Program-made: the position numbers and the translations under genes
Shown here: piece by piece, positions 12,301-23,534 of the stretch
How positions within the stretch are numbered: position 1 is the first letter of the stretch
Layout: each line of letters begins with the position of its first letter
Assembly: GCA_022592435.1 (NCBI GenBank)
Contig: JABYQS010000001.1
Coordinates: 124,001 to 188,000 of the forward strand
Length of the DNA: 64,000 nt
Direction: 5' to 3'
Source: Cerioporus squamosus
Lineage: Eukaryota; Basidiomycota; Agaricomycetes; Polyporales; Polyporaceae
Notes under the pieces: generated by a model
What the model was told of the DNA's origin: nothing
What the model saw: the letters and a program-made list of their open reading frames with translations, nothing else
The model's database searches: none

Positions 12301-14229
12301 GAAGTGCAGGACAGCCAGAAGGTCGATCTGCCAGCTTCTCTCGAAGACATTGAGCAGTACTACGAAGTCTCAGAGAAAGTTCCCACTGTACCGGCATGGG
12401 ACTTCATGTGGACTGTCGTCGCAGAGGAAGCACGCGAGAAGCAATTCGCGCACTGCAGCTTCACCGCTGAGATTGGGGACATGCCGCCCACCGCCTCCTA
12501 CGACTCTGAGTTCCTGCAGGTGGCTGATGCAGCCGTCAAGGTCAGTGCCCTCTGCGACGTGTTATTGACCATGCCATTGACACCCTCATCACCGCAGATG
12601 GCCCTCGGGAACCCGAACGAAACTTACGATGCGGACATAGCATCCCAGTTCCTCAAGGGTGTCGGGGAAGAGCCGGTCCGACAGACCACCACGGAGCTCC
12701 TCAACCGCGGTGTCTTGGCCAAACTAGTCCGAGACCCCACGAAGTCGAAGCCCGGACGCACACTCAAGATCTCGGATAGGTACGCGTCGCCGTCGTTCCC
12801 CGAGGTTGCCGAGAGTGCTCACAGCTCCTGTCACGACGGACGTTTGTCATCAGCAATCAGAATGCTATGGGCGGCCAGCTCCCGCGCGAGCTGTTCCAGG
12901 ACGCCGCGGCCCTCGACGAGCTCATCGCAGCACAGCAGCAGCAGCAAGAAGAGGGGGAGCAGTGGCAGGAGTGGTCCCTGTTGGCAACGGACGGGGACAC
13001 CGCTTTCCTGCTCGAGCTTGCCTCCGAGAACAAGGTTTGTCTGCCCTGGGCATTCCAATTTCGCATTCACGTCACGACTTACGGGACTGTCCCCAGGTTC
13101 GGTTCGATGTGGACACGTCTCATCCGCAGTCCATGCGGAGGCAGATCGACTGGAATAGCAAGAAAGCGGGTGCGTGTGTGCCACGAGCGTTCCGGCGTTT
13201 CGACTGCTGACAGGGTTCTGTTAGATGATGATGATATCGAGACGTCCGTTCGTGTCTGCTACGTGCCCGGCGGTCTCCGAGAAGCGTCGATCCCCGAGCC
13301 TTCCGTCGAGCCTCCAGACGTGGGCGCCGCGGCGGATATGGAGGTGGACGAGGCCTCCCTGCCCGCCGAACATGGTCCTCCAGCGGACGGCGAAATTGAA
13401 TTCTGTCGCCACAGTTCGGATGGTCTCGTCGACTGTCATGCGTGCCTCGAAACAGCGAAGACGTCTTTGCTGCGAGAGCTGAACGACGAAGAGTGCTCTG
13501 CGGTGGAGAAGCTGCTTCCGGCGTTGGAAGAGGCCGGGTCCACCGGTCTCACGAAGCGACAGCTACTGGTAAGTACCAAGTACCCAGTCTCGAGATCACT
13601 GCAACTATCAAAGAGTCTCGATATACGCTGATCACGGATCGTACGTCCACCGCAGGCAAATCTCGAGACCTTCCACATCCCGGAGACCACGCTCTTCTCG
13701 GCCGTCCAGCGCATGGTCGAAGCTCCTGTGCCGCTCGCGCACTGGACAGGCTACGCTGCGGTCGTGCTTGTGTCCGCGAAGGCGATCAGACCGTGGACGG
13801 TGACCGTCAGCGATGCGCAGAACCCGGACCGCAAATCAATGATCTTCCCCCGGCGCTGGCTGGACATCTACGGGCGGAAATTGGAGGACGTGTGGGAGGC
13901 TGCGATGCGGTCCGTCCTCGGCCTCGTCCTCCTGCGCCCGGGCATCTCACAGGTGCGTGCCTCTGTGTTCCCTCGTCTTCTTCCTCGTTGGACAGGCTCA
14001 TGGTGTTGACTCGGGACATTGGCAGGCGGAGATCCGGTGGCGGCTGCGGTCCGTGTACGACCGCCAGGAAGTGTGCGAGATGCTGCAGACGCTGCACGAG
14101 GAGGGGTACATCACTCCACGGGTTGATGCTGTGCACAGGACGTTTGACGGCGGGCCTGCGGACGAGAGCGAGGAGAAGTTTACTTTCTGGTTCTTGGCGA
14201 GCGGTGGGAGGCGTTGGTACCAGGTGTAG
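6374..14229 (+). CDS. TFC3: Transcription factor TFIIIC largest subunit (tau138/GTF3C1-like), B-block binding
   Basis: DNA-binding subunit of the RNA polymerase III factor TFIIIC, which recognises the B box of tRNA genes in the nucleus. I place 14 exons: 6374-6428, 6892-7277, 7338-7492, 7548-7860, 7919-9687, 9737-11813, 11866-12232, 12285-12540, 12598-12779, 12854-13034, 13097-13169, 13225-13568, 13656-13952 and 14026-14229. All junction phases agree except inside exon 5, where one base is missing near 8847 (listed separately). Allowing for it the product is about 2,219 residues, close to human GTF3C1 and far longer than yeast Tfc3. Evidence: the winged-helix B-block domain (MIYMALQIVTRGRERG .. 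CFYIIKQLVELGLV, 7363-7560); further winged-helix-like segments; a Lys-rich linker with three AT-hook-like motifs (GRPPK, KRGRPPK, KKRGRPRK, about 8850-9060); and an extended conserved C-terminal half. Exon 1 encodes MDELVRHCLRELSFDG; intron 1 (463 nt) is unusually long. Confidence 0.92.
6429..6891 (+). other. Long first intron of the TFIIIC gene containing a B-box-like palindrome
   Basis: GT at 6429 and AG at 6890-6891 splice exon 1 to exon 2 in frame. At 463 nt it is several times longer than the other introns of this gene (about 50-75 nt). It contains GGGTTCGAACCC at 6517-6528, a perfect 12-base dyad that matches the B-box consensus GGTTCGANNCC. Confidence 0.75.
6518..6528 (+). promoter_or_regulatory. 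B-box-like sequence (candidate extra-TFIIIC site)
   Basis: The bases GGTTCGAACCC match the TFIIIC-binding B-box core (GGTTCGANNCC) exactly, inside intron 1 of the gene for the subunit that reads B boxes. I looked for a surrounding tRNA: the T-stem does not pair properly and no acceptor or anticodon stem can be drawn at normal spacing, so it is not a tRNA gene. Binding is unproven; a chance match is possible. Confidence 0.3.
8839..8852 (+). other. Apparent one-base deletion (frame break) in the TFIIIC gene
   Basis: Upstream the frame reads ..PPPKKKRA and continues with nonsense-like residues to a stop at 9128-9130. The next frame starts at the same place with an AT-hook-like G-R-P-P-K, and carries the conserved-looking linker to the splice donor at 9688. 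Adding one G to the GGG run at 8847-8849 makes the protein continuous. No GT..AG pair between the frames gives a sensible intron. Confidence 0.75.
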
Positions 14230-15444
14230 GTCGTTTCCGTCCAAGAAGACAGTTGTATTGAAACGCCAAGCGGACTGCGGCGTGTATGTAGTTCTATCCC
14301 AATCTATCCACAAAGTTGATTGAGACCATGGCAGACACACTCAAAAGTTGTTGGACAAGGTGCAAACGGGTCGTTGTTTGAGTTGTACATGTACTCAGGC
14401 TGTTGCGGAATACTCGTACATCGTGGTAGGGGACATGCAGTTCCATGTTCCCTCAAGCGGTGATGACTCTTACTAACGGATGTAAGCTGCGATATGAGCG
14501 TGATGTCGTTGAGACTGTGCAGCTGCAGCGCGATCCACGGACCGTCGTTTGTGTTTCCTTGCTCACCGTGAATCAAATCGTTGTCATCATTGAATATCGG
14601 GCGAACTGACCCTCAAGTACACGCGCATTGCCTTGCATACACACGCTTGAATAACATCGTACCGGCAAGCACGGGCTGTCAAAGGTTGCGACGCTAACAG
14701 GCGGGAGACACACGGAAGGTACACTCCTCCTGGGAGCACCAGTGCGACTGCGGTGCAGGGAGTAGAAGTATGACGGAACAGTCCCTGTGGGCGTCGGTGA
14801 TGTGTCCAGAGCGAGGTCCGAACGGGCCAGAATGCACTGCCAAAGGATATCTGCGATTGGGACCTTGTGTTCGCAACTTCGACGATATGCAAACAAAGCA
14901 GCTGAAGCTAGTAGTACTGTAGTTTTCCTGCCCAAATCGCAGTGTATTATTAGCTGGCGAGGACGGAAGAACAGAGGCTGAGATTTGAGGCGTGCGCATA
15001 CGAGAACCGGGAAAGCGTGTCGTGGAGCGGATATGAGGGGCATTGCGGCGGGAGGAGCGGCAGAGGGTGGTTGCCTGCAGGCGGTTGCCCATGGAGACGG
15101 AGACTGGCTGCCTGATTGACGGCACTCACGCAGGCGCCGGGCGGGCTGCGTAACGGGCGATCGGCGAGTAAGTAGGCAAGAGAGCCCCGCGCAACTCTCT
15201 GGACGGCACCAGGACTTCTTGGTTCCTACCACCACCACTCCCTCCCTTCCCCCCTTCCCCCCTCTCCAAAGCTTTCTGAGGATCGCAGCCGACAGGCGGG
15301 TCTGTCGTTTGCTTTCCCTTTCCGACATTGTTGAAGTTGCACTGGCTGGGCTTCACGTCGCTTTCTCTGCCCTAGCGGCATCTCGATCTTCTGCCAAGGT
15401 TTACAGACTCGACAACGCTTGGTGCGTCATTTCCTGAACATACA
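14230..15444. other. Gene-free region upstream of the multi-pass membrane protein gene
   Basis: About 1.2 kb. A 251-codon minus-strand open frame (14573-15328) has no domain and an irregular, Arg/Ser/Pro-rich composition, so it is not called. A strongly asymmetric pyrimidine tract lies at 15225-15267, about 180 bases before the next start codon, and is a likely promoter element. Confidence 0.5.
15225..15267 (+). promoter_or_regulatory. Pyrimidine tract upstream of membrane-protein gene
   Basis: Forty-three bases that are almost all C or T (with a few A), made of short accacc, ctccct and ccccct runs. CT tracts of this kind are common in strong fungal promoters. Its position fits the gene starting at 15445. 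Confidence 0.35.
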
Positions 15445-18176
15445 ATGACGCTACCCGACGGCAGCTCACAGCGCATGCATAGAGCTATCCACAATGCGTT
15501 TGCCTGCTGTCCCCCGTATCCCGGTCTTCCATGGCTTGAAGCTTTTCGTGAGTGATTCATATTGTTGGCACTGGGGCATCAAAGTTGGGGCTCGGATTGT
15601 ATTCCATTGGTCGCAGTATCTCCGTGCCACCATTGCGTCGACGCCCGACGCCAATCCCGCAGTCCTCTACCAGTGCCACTCCGGGAATAGCATGCTGAAC
15701 GCGTCTTGTGCAGTGGGATCGCGTCACCTTCTCCCGGCTTACGAAGATCTACTTCATCTTTTCGGTCCTCCACTGCATCGTCCAGGTCGTCTTCCAGGTG
15801 CAGGCTTTTGTCGCGAACGCGGATGCCGCCAAGTTCCTTGGAGGTCTCATCGTAGAAGGCAATGCCACTGACCCCGGCTTCGCTGTCTACAACACGGACC
15901 TCCGCATGTGCGACTCGGTTCCGAGCTCCTTGGACGCGAGCTCGTGTACTGTCGTCTGGGACGGTCACACGAAGGCCACCACTCTGCCTGACACCGACGA
16001 CGATGCAGCCAGCGCGTCCATCTCCTCAACCGGCGCGGTCACGTCCGCTTCGGCCACCACTTCCATCCTCTCCTCGGCAACGAGCTCCTCTTCGTCTGCT
16101 ACTTCTTCGTCGTCCGCTCGTTCTTCTTCGTCCATCGTTTCGTCTACCGCTGTCTCTTCTGCGTCAACTGCTCGTTCTACTTCCTCTATCTCGATATCTT
16201 CCCAGCCTGTGCGGGTTGTCACCGTCACCAAGTCGGTCGTCGAGACTACCGCGACTGGTGCCCTCAGCACCCTTACCGTCACTGCTGCTCCCACTTTCAC
16301 TCCGAAGGTGGACCTCAAGGATGATAGTGACAGCGAGAGCGACGATGAGAGTGATGATGAGAGCGACATTGGCGAGGAGTCAGATGACGAGGAAGAGGTT
16401 GCTGCTCCTGCTACGCCTCGCAAGCGGGACATTGTCCTTCCCGAGACCAAGATCCGCCTCGCCCTGAACGGCACCTCCAGGGTGAACCTCCAGGGCCTCG
16501 ACGGCAAGTTCGAGGTCGACCTGCCGCGCAAGTGCTTGTACGCTCTTAACTGGCCCGTTGACAGGTGAGTTGCTACGGGTGGACGAAGAAGTTGCATACG
16601 CTGATATGCTCCCAGCGTCGAGAACACGAAGCGGGAGGATATTGCCTTCATCGCTTTCCAGATCTGGCTCCTTGGAATGTCCCTTGTCGCACTGCTGAAC
16701 GAGTCCATTCCTCACATGTGAGTTAGAGAATCGAACTCTTCGTTGGGCCTCGAAACTCACTCGCCCCGCAGCGTCGCTTCACTGCTCACACATATCCTCG
16801 CGACTGCGTGGGGCGGCTTCCAGATCGTGAGTCTATCCATAATCCTCGGCAATATGTCGCTCACCGCCCGCTTAGTTCAACACGGAGGTGTTCCACCGCA
16901 AGTTCACTGCCTTGACCACTCAGGGCGCGTGCGGTATCAACCTGCTGCCCAACTACTGGAAGGATCGTTCGAACGCAGAGATTCCGAGCTTGGCTCTCAA
17001 CTGCTTTGCTTTGCTCGTCTCTGCATTCCTCAGCTGGAGGCTTATGAAGGTACAGGCGCAATCTTCTAAGAGCTTTAACCCCTTACTGACACTCGTCAAC
17101 AGACATTCGGCTGGCAGACGTTCAAGCGTGTCGGCGCGTCGCGCACGATCAACCGTATCTATAACACGGTCTTGATGCTGTCCATCGCGATCCAGCTGTC
17201 GCTGTTCTTCGTCGGCGCCTCGGCCGCGTTGTGGATCGATCAGGTCTACAACGGCAACATCGGTCGTCTGACCCAGTCGCCCCATGTCTTCAAGGCAGTC
17301 ATGATCACCGTGTTGGCGGTATGTGTTGTCAGTTCGGTCATCATGCTACGCGTCCGCTGATCGCTTCCCATCAGCTGCTCATTCCCTGGCTCTCGACGGT
17401 TAGTGCACGCCTTCGGTGTCTTACATCGTCCACATAGCTGATATTTCGCTATGTCTTCACAGGGCTGGATCTCCGTGCGCAAGGAGTACAGGATTCGCAT
17501 GATGGGCTTCCTTGCTGTCGCGGTCCTGATCCTCGTTGGATGGGCGACAATGTTTATTGCGGCGACGTTCCGCTGGACGTACGCGACATGGCTGTTCTTC
17601 AGACTGATGACGACCGCTGCCGTCCTGCTGACCCTCACGACGCTCATCCTCGGCATCGTCTGCCGCGTCAACTTCGGCAAGGGCCTCACGCGTTACCGTG
17701 CGTAGCTCTTCATGCCTTCCTGCTAACGCGCGTAACTGACACCTCACCCACCCCAACCGCACGCAGTCAACGCACAAGAAGAGCTCACCGACTCGGAGTA
17801 CAATTCGCCCGTCGAAAAGACGTACGACTCTGAGAAGTTCGCGTTCCGTCTAACGACGAGTCCGTCCCGACGTACTCGGTCACGTTCGGTTCCGGGCAGG
17901 AGGTCCCGCCGCCAGTCGCAGATGCGCTTCAGCCCCCCGCGCAACGTGGGCCCGCGCTTCTACTCGGGCACGACGCTTTCCTCGGACATGAGCAACCCCT
18001 TCGTGACGCCGACGAACACCGAGCCGTCGCTTAGCACAGGCTCGCCGTCCCCGACGCTCAGCCGGCAGACGAGCCGGAGCAGCCAGCGGAGCACGTCCTC
18101 GACGAACAGCGCGGGCTCGCAGAACTCTGCGGGCTCGGTGGGTACCACGCGGGGCAAGCGCTGGGTGATCGAGTAG
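15445..18176 (+). CDS. Multi-pass membrane protein with Ser-rich and acidic loop, function unknown
   Basis: I do not recognise a named family. The start at 15445 opens MTLPDGSSQRMHRAIHNAF..CCPPYPGLPWLEAF, then an intron. The next one or two exon borders (15543-15712) are uncertain, but the frame is clear from WDRVTFSRLTKIYF (about 15712). Order of parts: one membrane segment (FIFSVLHCIVQVVFQVQAF); a presumably extracytoplasmic region with a long Ser/Thr stretch (about 16010-16200) and an acidic run (SDSESDDESDDESDIGEE, about 16330-16380); a small globular part; five or six further membrane segments (e.g. IAFQIWLLGMSLVALLN, LALNCFALLVSAFLSW, VLMLSIAIQLSLFFVG, FLAVAVLILVGWATMFI); and a Ser/Arg-rich cytoplasmic tail ending GKRWVIE. 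It could be a surface sensor or a wall-linked membrane protein, but that is inference. Confidence 0.8.
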
Positions 18177-18709
18177 ACCCTATAATTATCGCCGTTTCCT
18201 GGAGCATGACATGAACTGGATGGAATACGGAGCTTTTGACCGCACGCCGCGACGTTGGGGCCACCGGCGGCGCCATACTGAGCTCGAGGTGCACGCACGT
18301 AATTCTTCTTTGATTCCCCCCGCCACCTTTGACGCGCATACCTGAACATGTACAACTTCTGACCGATCACCGGGTGGTCCCCCTCCCCTTTGCTGCTGTT
18401 GCGTGTATTATTGTAGATCCAATTCAGCTCCTTGCTCTGTGTGCTACTAGTAGTACATGCATGCGAAGCGCTCGAGATTAGTTGCGGGAATGGTCGTGTA
18501 TGGTGTTGGAACATCGATATACATGAGGTACAGGGAACTGGTGTCAGCAATGGTAAAACCGTGTGCGGGGAAAAGCGATGAGAAACCGGAAGGGGCGCAG
18601 GACAGAGCAAGAGGTATTGGCAGACGAGATATGAGACGGTGCGGGGAATCGTAGGCTACACAAGACGAGGACTATGGAAATGGACAGCGTCCGCCGGGGC
18701 GGCACAAAG
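18177..18709. other. Convergent 3' intergenic region
   Basis: About 530 bases between the stop of the membrane-protein gene (plus) and the stop of the kinase gene (minus). It should hold both 3' UTRs. No gene or clear repeat seen. Confidence 0.5.
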
Positions 18710-21700
18710 TCACGAACTGACTGGGTCTGGGGAAGAACCCCCGTTCGAGGAAGGGCTGGAGTCGCTGGACATCGGTTCAGGGCCGCTCAGCCCGGGCGAG
18801 GAGCCAGAGTCGGTGGAAGATTCAGGTGTCTCGAGCGGAGACATGTCGGGCGAGATCGCCTGCATGCGCTCCTGCTCCTGCAGAATAGCAGCCTGACGCG
18901 CGACGGTCGCGTTCTCGAAGCTCGCTTCAGAAGGGATGGCAGGGCTCGTCCCGTCAGCCATCTTCTCGGCTTCCTCGTAGCTGTGGAGCTTCTCGCGGAA
19001 CTCGAGCATCCACGGGTGGTCCATGAGCTCGACGGCGGTCGGCCGCTGCATCGGGTCGATGGTCAGGCATTGCCGGATGAAGTCGATGCCCATGTCGCTC
19101 AGCTGCCCAGGGTCCGGCAGGGGTGGATGCTGCGTCGCAACACCAATGTGGAACATAATCGCCCTGGTGTCAAGGAAAGCGCACTATCAGCGTCATGCGC
19201 GAAACCCCAAGAGAGCCAAGGGTATCACTGACCATTCGTTGTCCAGGTTGCTCCAGGGTTTGCGTCCGGTTGCACACTCGAGGACGACACAACCCAAAGA
19301 CCAGATGTCCATCGCGCCGTGGCGTCCGCGCTTGTTGTTCCGAATGACCTCGGGGGACATGTACATGGGCGTTCCCGTCAAACTGTTGTTCACGCCGAAT
19401 TGGCCGCTGCTTGGTGCTGGCGCGTCCGTGGGTTCGTACCCAGTGCGGGTGCTGGTGTTTCTGGAATGCGCCGCGAGCGCTGCATTGTCCGCTGGTTCTT
19501 GGCGATAATCTTCGCAGCGCCGAAGTCGACGTACTTGATAACGCCCATGTGATCGAGAAGGATGTCTGATCACGACGTTTAGTCGGTGAACGTGTACGCG
19601 GCAACAAGTAGAATGGAACTCACTGTCAGGTTTGATGTCTCGATGAACGACGCCTTGCGAGTGCAGATAGGCCAGGCCTTCCAGCATCTGCAGCGTGTAT
19701 ACCTGCAAGATACCTTCGTCTTCGATCCGACCATGCTCCAAAAGTGCCGCCAAGCTACCGCCCTGACAGTACTCCTCGAAGATGTAGACCTTGTCCCGGT
19801 GGACTTCGATGCCGTAGTACTCGACCACGTTGGGATGATGGAGCATCTCCATGACCTGCAGCTCGTCGCGAATGTACGAGTACAGGTTGGTGAGACCTGC
19901 TGTCTCCTGGAACTTGATCTCCTTGACAGCCATGAGCGTGTTCGAGTCGAGGTTGATAGCAAGGTACACGGAGCCGAAGGAGCCTGCGCCGATGAACCTC
20001 CGCTGCTGCCATCGAATGGAAACATTCGACGCGGACCCTGCGAGGAAAACTACGGAGCGGTCGACCAGCACGCGCTCGTCAAGGACGCGTCCGATGATGT
20101 GGTATTCGGTGCCTATCTGTGCTCGGTGCTCGTCGATCTCGCGCGCGAGGACGGCTGCCTTCTCCCAGAACGCACGCAGTGCAGGGTCCGCGTAGGCCAA
20201 GACGGAATCCGTGCCCGGTGTCTCTTGGAACGCAGCCTCCTCTTCGTCTTCATCAGACCGCCGGTGGGACGCCTGCTGCCGCAACAACTCCTCCTGCCGC
20301 TCTTTCTCCCTCTTCGCGTCCAGGGCCGACCGCGCACCTAGGATGTCGAAGTGGCTGATGAGCAGAGTCATACAGCTCGCGACCTTCTGGCGGAGCATCT
20401 CGAACTGGCTGTCAGGGAGGTGGAGGATGTTGTTCCGGCGTGTCCGATGGAGCGTGAACTCGAGCGCGGTGACGGCCCATCGGAACGTCTTGCGGTCGTT
20501 CGGGTCGCAGTCGTCGCATATGAACGATACCCAGGAGATGGCGAGCTTGATGAGTGCTTGGTTGTACTTGAGCAGTGTCGCAGCGTCCATGTGTTTCTGT
20601 ACGTGCGTCCCGTGATCGGACGCGAACACGTACCAGTTCTCAAGGAGTTCCTGGTAGTTGCTCGTGTCTTGCAACTGTTGTCGTACGTAGTGTATGGACT
20701 CGACGATAGACTCCGCAAGACGGTTAGTGGCTCGCGTGATCTTGCGCAGCTCGCGGTTGACTGAGGGCAAATGGGCCTGCTGCTCGACAAGGCATGTCAA
20801 TGGAGGTATCACAGGCTCGATCTGCTCCCCGGTCTCCTCGTCCTCTGTCGGCATGAAGAGCTCGGAGAACATCCTCTTCGCAGCCGCTAGCCGATGCTGC
20901 GAACCGTCGGCGATGAGGCGTACCCGGTTGTCCTCGAGATGAAGGTCGACCTTGGGAAGCTGCAACATAAGCACGAGACCATTCCACAGGAAGCGTGTCC
21001 GTGGCGAGAGGACGAGGAGATACTGGGCGTCGTCAACGAGATAGGGGTCCGCGTCACCGTTCTCCATGAGCCAACTGCTCTCGTCACTTTCGTGCACATG
21101 GAACGCATCCACAAGGAGCCGTCTGATCTCGTCCGGATGGTCACGTAGCGACGGCGGCGCAACAATGTAGGTACCATCCTCCTCAAAGCTCTGCGTGTAC
21201 ACGAGGAAGTGATCGGATTCGACCAGGGTCGCGATGAAGAGGTCGATGTTGACGTCCTCGAGATCGTACTCCGCAGAATCGCAGAACCGATGCGATAGGA
21301 CACTACCGAACGAGGAGCGTCAGTACATATACAATGTAGCAGATACCAACACCGTACCGGGCCAGACGCTGCAACTTTCGCGATCGTTGCTTGACGCCCT
21401 CTAGGACCTTGCTGTACCATCCAACCAAACGCTCCTTCGGGACACCTGCATTTGTTGGCTGGGCGCCGGTAGTGAGCGACTGCTGCATGGCCTGCGCCCC
21501 TTGCCGATTGAGTCCGTTCGCCCGGAGGGTCTTGCGTACGCGCTCAGACAACGCCTCGGATATAGGACCGTCGGTCATGCCGGGAACGCGGATCGAAGTG
21601 TCGAAGTAGTTCGTCACCCGGACGATTAGCTTGTTCGTGAGCGCGCTGAGATGGAGTTCAGTATGTTACCCAGAGCTTGGCTCGTGATGTGCATACCAGA

Positions 21701-23330
21701 GTTGCTCGGCAACGAGAGAAGCACCTCCGGGAATGGTGAGACTGACATCACTGAATGTAGCCCACTGCTGCTCGATGACGTCCGTCTCCTTGAAGTGAAT
21801 GCCTTTCGCCCCGCTCTTCAGCTTCCAGTGAATGAGCTTGAAGAAGAACGTCAAGGCCTCGAGGATGGTAGAGTCGTAGTCAGCGCTGATGCACGGAGGC
21901 AGTTTCCAATTCCCTCCAGGGTCGGGAATCAAGAAAGCCTCGTACTGCCTCTTCAGAGTACACGCGAAACCGATCTTGACCTTCAGGTCGTCCGTCATCT
22001 GGTCGATGATGAGGACATCGGGGTTCTTCAGCTTCTGCGCATATGCCAAGCGCACACGCAAGACAGCCTGTGCGAGGTCAGTTAGGAAAGAGACAAGAGG
22101 CACCAGCTCTTGCTCAAAGGAAGGGAGGTTCATCTTCCTGAACATAGGTGCCAGGTTCACGTGCGCATCGCGAGTAGTTCCAACGAGTGCATGGATGGTG
22201 GTCATCGAACCCTTCTCAAACTGCCGCTGGACACCCTCCTCTTTGAGTAACCTCTCAACAAAGGTATTGCCAGAGCTGGCGGCAGTATCACCATTAGGCG
22301 CACTTGGAGTGGACGGAAGGGACGGCGTCGGCTGGGTGACGTTCATGGATTCGCTGCCAGTCCATTTTCGTAGGGTGCCTAGAAGCTGTCGGAGTGATGT
22401 GATAACGGTGGACCAGGTATTCAGCGTGTCGCAACGCGACTGGAACTCGACGTCCGTGGCCGCGGGATAGTCTAGGTAGAACGCGCGGAGACTGGGGTAT
22501 AGGGAGTGTGCAATCTCTAGTCGGCGCAGAACCGCGTTCACTTGCTGCAGCGCATACGTCTCGCGATTCTCCGACAAGCCCGGGGGAGGGTCCTGAACGC
22601 GGAAGTTCATGATCTCCTTAATGACAGAATCGACTGTCCGCAGTCGCCGCTCCTCAAGCTTCTGTCGCTCCTCCTCCAACGACCGACCGTGGAACCGTGC
22701 ACGAATGCCGAGCCAGATGCCCGCGCGTGGGTTGTTCTCCTCCTCGGAAGACGAGTTAAGCGCGACAGCTATCCGCGTATTTTCAGACTTCAGCACGTCG
22801 CCGGCCAGGACAGACGCAAGCATCGTCTGCCATTCCAGTCGCTCCCTCTCTTCGAGTGTTTGCGGTTCGATGGGCTCGGCATCGAGCATCAGGGCGGACA
22901 TGCGGTCGGAAGTCTCACCCATCCCTGTTCCTCCGCGCAGATCCTCGTCATCGCTGTCCGGTCCCTCGAGCAGCTGGCCAAACCCGCGCTGGTAGTAGTG
23001 CGTCTCGGGGTCGTTCCGAGGGTCGTCATCAATGTTCTGTCCGGTCCTGTACCGTCGCACGAACTGGTTGTAGATATTGGTGTAATTGGAACGTAGTGGA
23101 GGGGGTGAGGTGGCCGCAGCCGACGTGGACGGGATGTTTGCATTTGAGGAATTTGGGGAGAACGCGCTCCTTTGTCTCCCCTTGGGTCGACTCTTCAGGC
23201 TACCGGAATGGACGGCGGATGTAGTGTACTGGTGCGTCCGAGAGCTAGACTGCCAGGTCTCCTCGTCCTCGTCGTCGGCATCGTGCTCCGGATGAGTGAA
23301 GAGTGTTGGTTGGTGGCGTTTGTTAGGCAT
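18710..23330 (-). CDS. SSK2: MAP kinase kinase kinase, SSK2/SSK22 (Wis4/Win1) type
   Basis: Cytoplasmic Ser/Thr kinase expected to relay osmotic and other stress from the two-component phosphorelay to the Pbs2-Hog1 module. The start is the ATG at 23330 (MPNKRHQPTLFTHPEHDAD). A long N-terminal regulatory region (about 1,000 residues) carries the conserved SSK2/MEKK4 helical part. The catalytic domain lies at about 20010-18930: glycine loop GAGSFG, lysine in LMAVKEI, HRDIKPDN (split by an intron), VDFGAAK, then LTGTPMYMSPE, DIWSLGCVV and the C-lobe PTAVELMDHPWM. The tail is rich in Ser/Pro/Asp. Introns are few and short. One base appears to be missing in the activation-loop insert near 19439 (separate entry), so as written the protein would lose its C-lobe. 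The gene is head-to-head with DRG1, with 204 bp between start codons. Confidence 0.9.
19420..19480 (-). other. Apparent frame break in the kinase activation-loop region
   Basis: The frame that carries DFGAAKIIAKNQRTMQRSRR runs into a TGA near 19397. The frame that carries SSGQFGVNNSLTGTPMYMSPE overlaps it and is shifted by one base. Adding one base, for example to the GGG run (plus-strand ccc at 19439-19441), joins them. Candidate introns in the segment are only 23-33 nt or give a stop, so splicing does not explain it. Confidence 0.7.
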
Positions 23331-23534
23331 GAGGAGGAGAGGGATGGGAGGAGGAGGCAAAATGGCCAGGTTGAGGATGATGCATACCCGGACTCGACGA
23401 GCCGCCCTGCCGCGAGCGCTAACGACCTCTCTACCTCTTCATCCGCGACGACATCCGCGAACGTCTCAACCTGCGATACAAGCATACAAACTAGCCAACC
23501 TCGGGATAGAGAAGAAGTAGAGACATAGAACAAG
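23331..23534. promoter_or_regulatory. Shared divergent promoter between SSK2-like and DRG1 genes
   Basis: Only 204 bases separate the two start codons, so 5' UTRs and promoters must overlap or be very compact. No TATA box stands out. Confidence 0.6.

Noticed and set aside
14573..15328. 251-codon minus-strand open frame
   Set aside because: Lies across the promoter and pyrimidine tract of the next gene, with irregular Arg/Ser/Pro-rich sequence and no recognisable domain.
17830..17990. Suspected frame break near the 3' end of the multi-pass membrane protein gene
   Set aside because: Two frames look protein-like for about 100 bases, but one frame runs unbroken from the last acceptor to the stop at 18176, so no break is needed.
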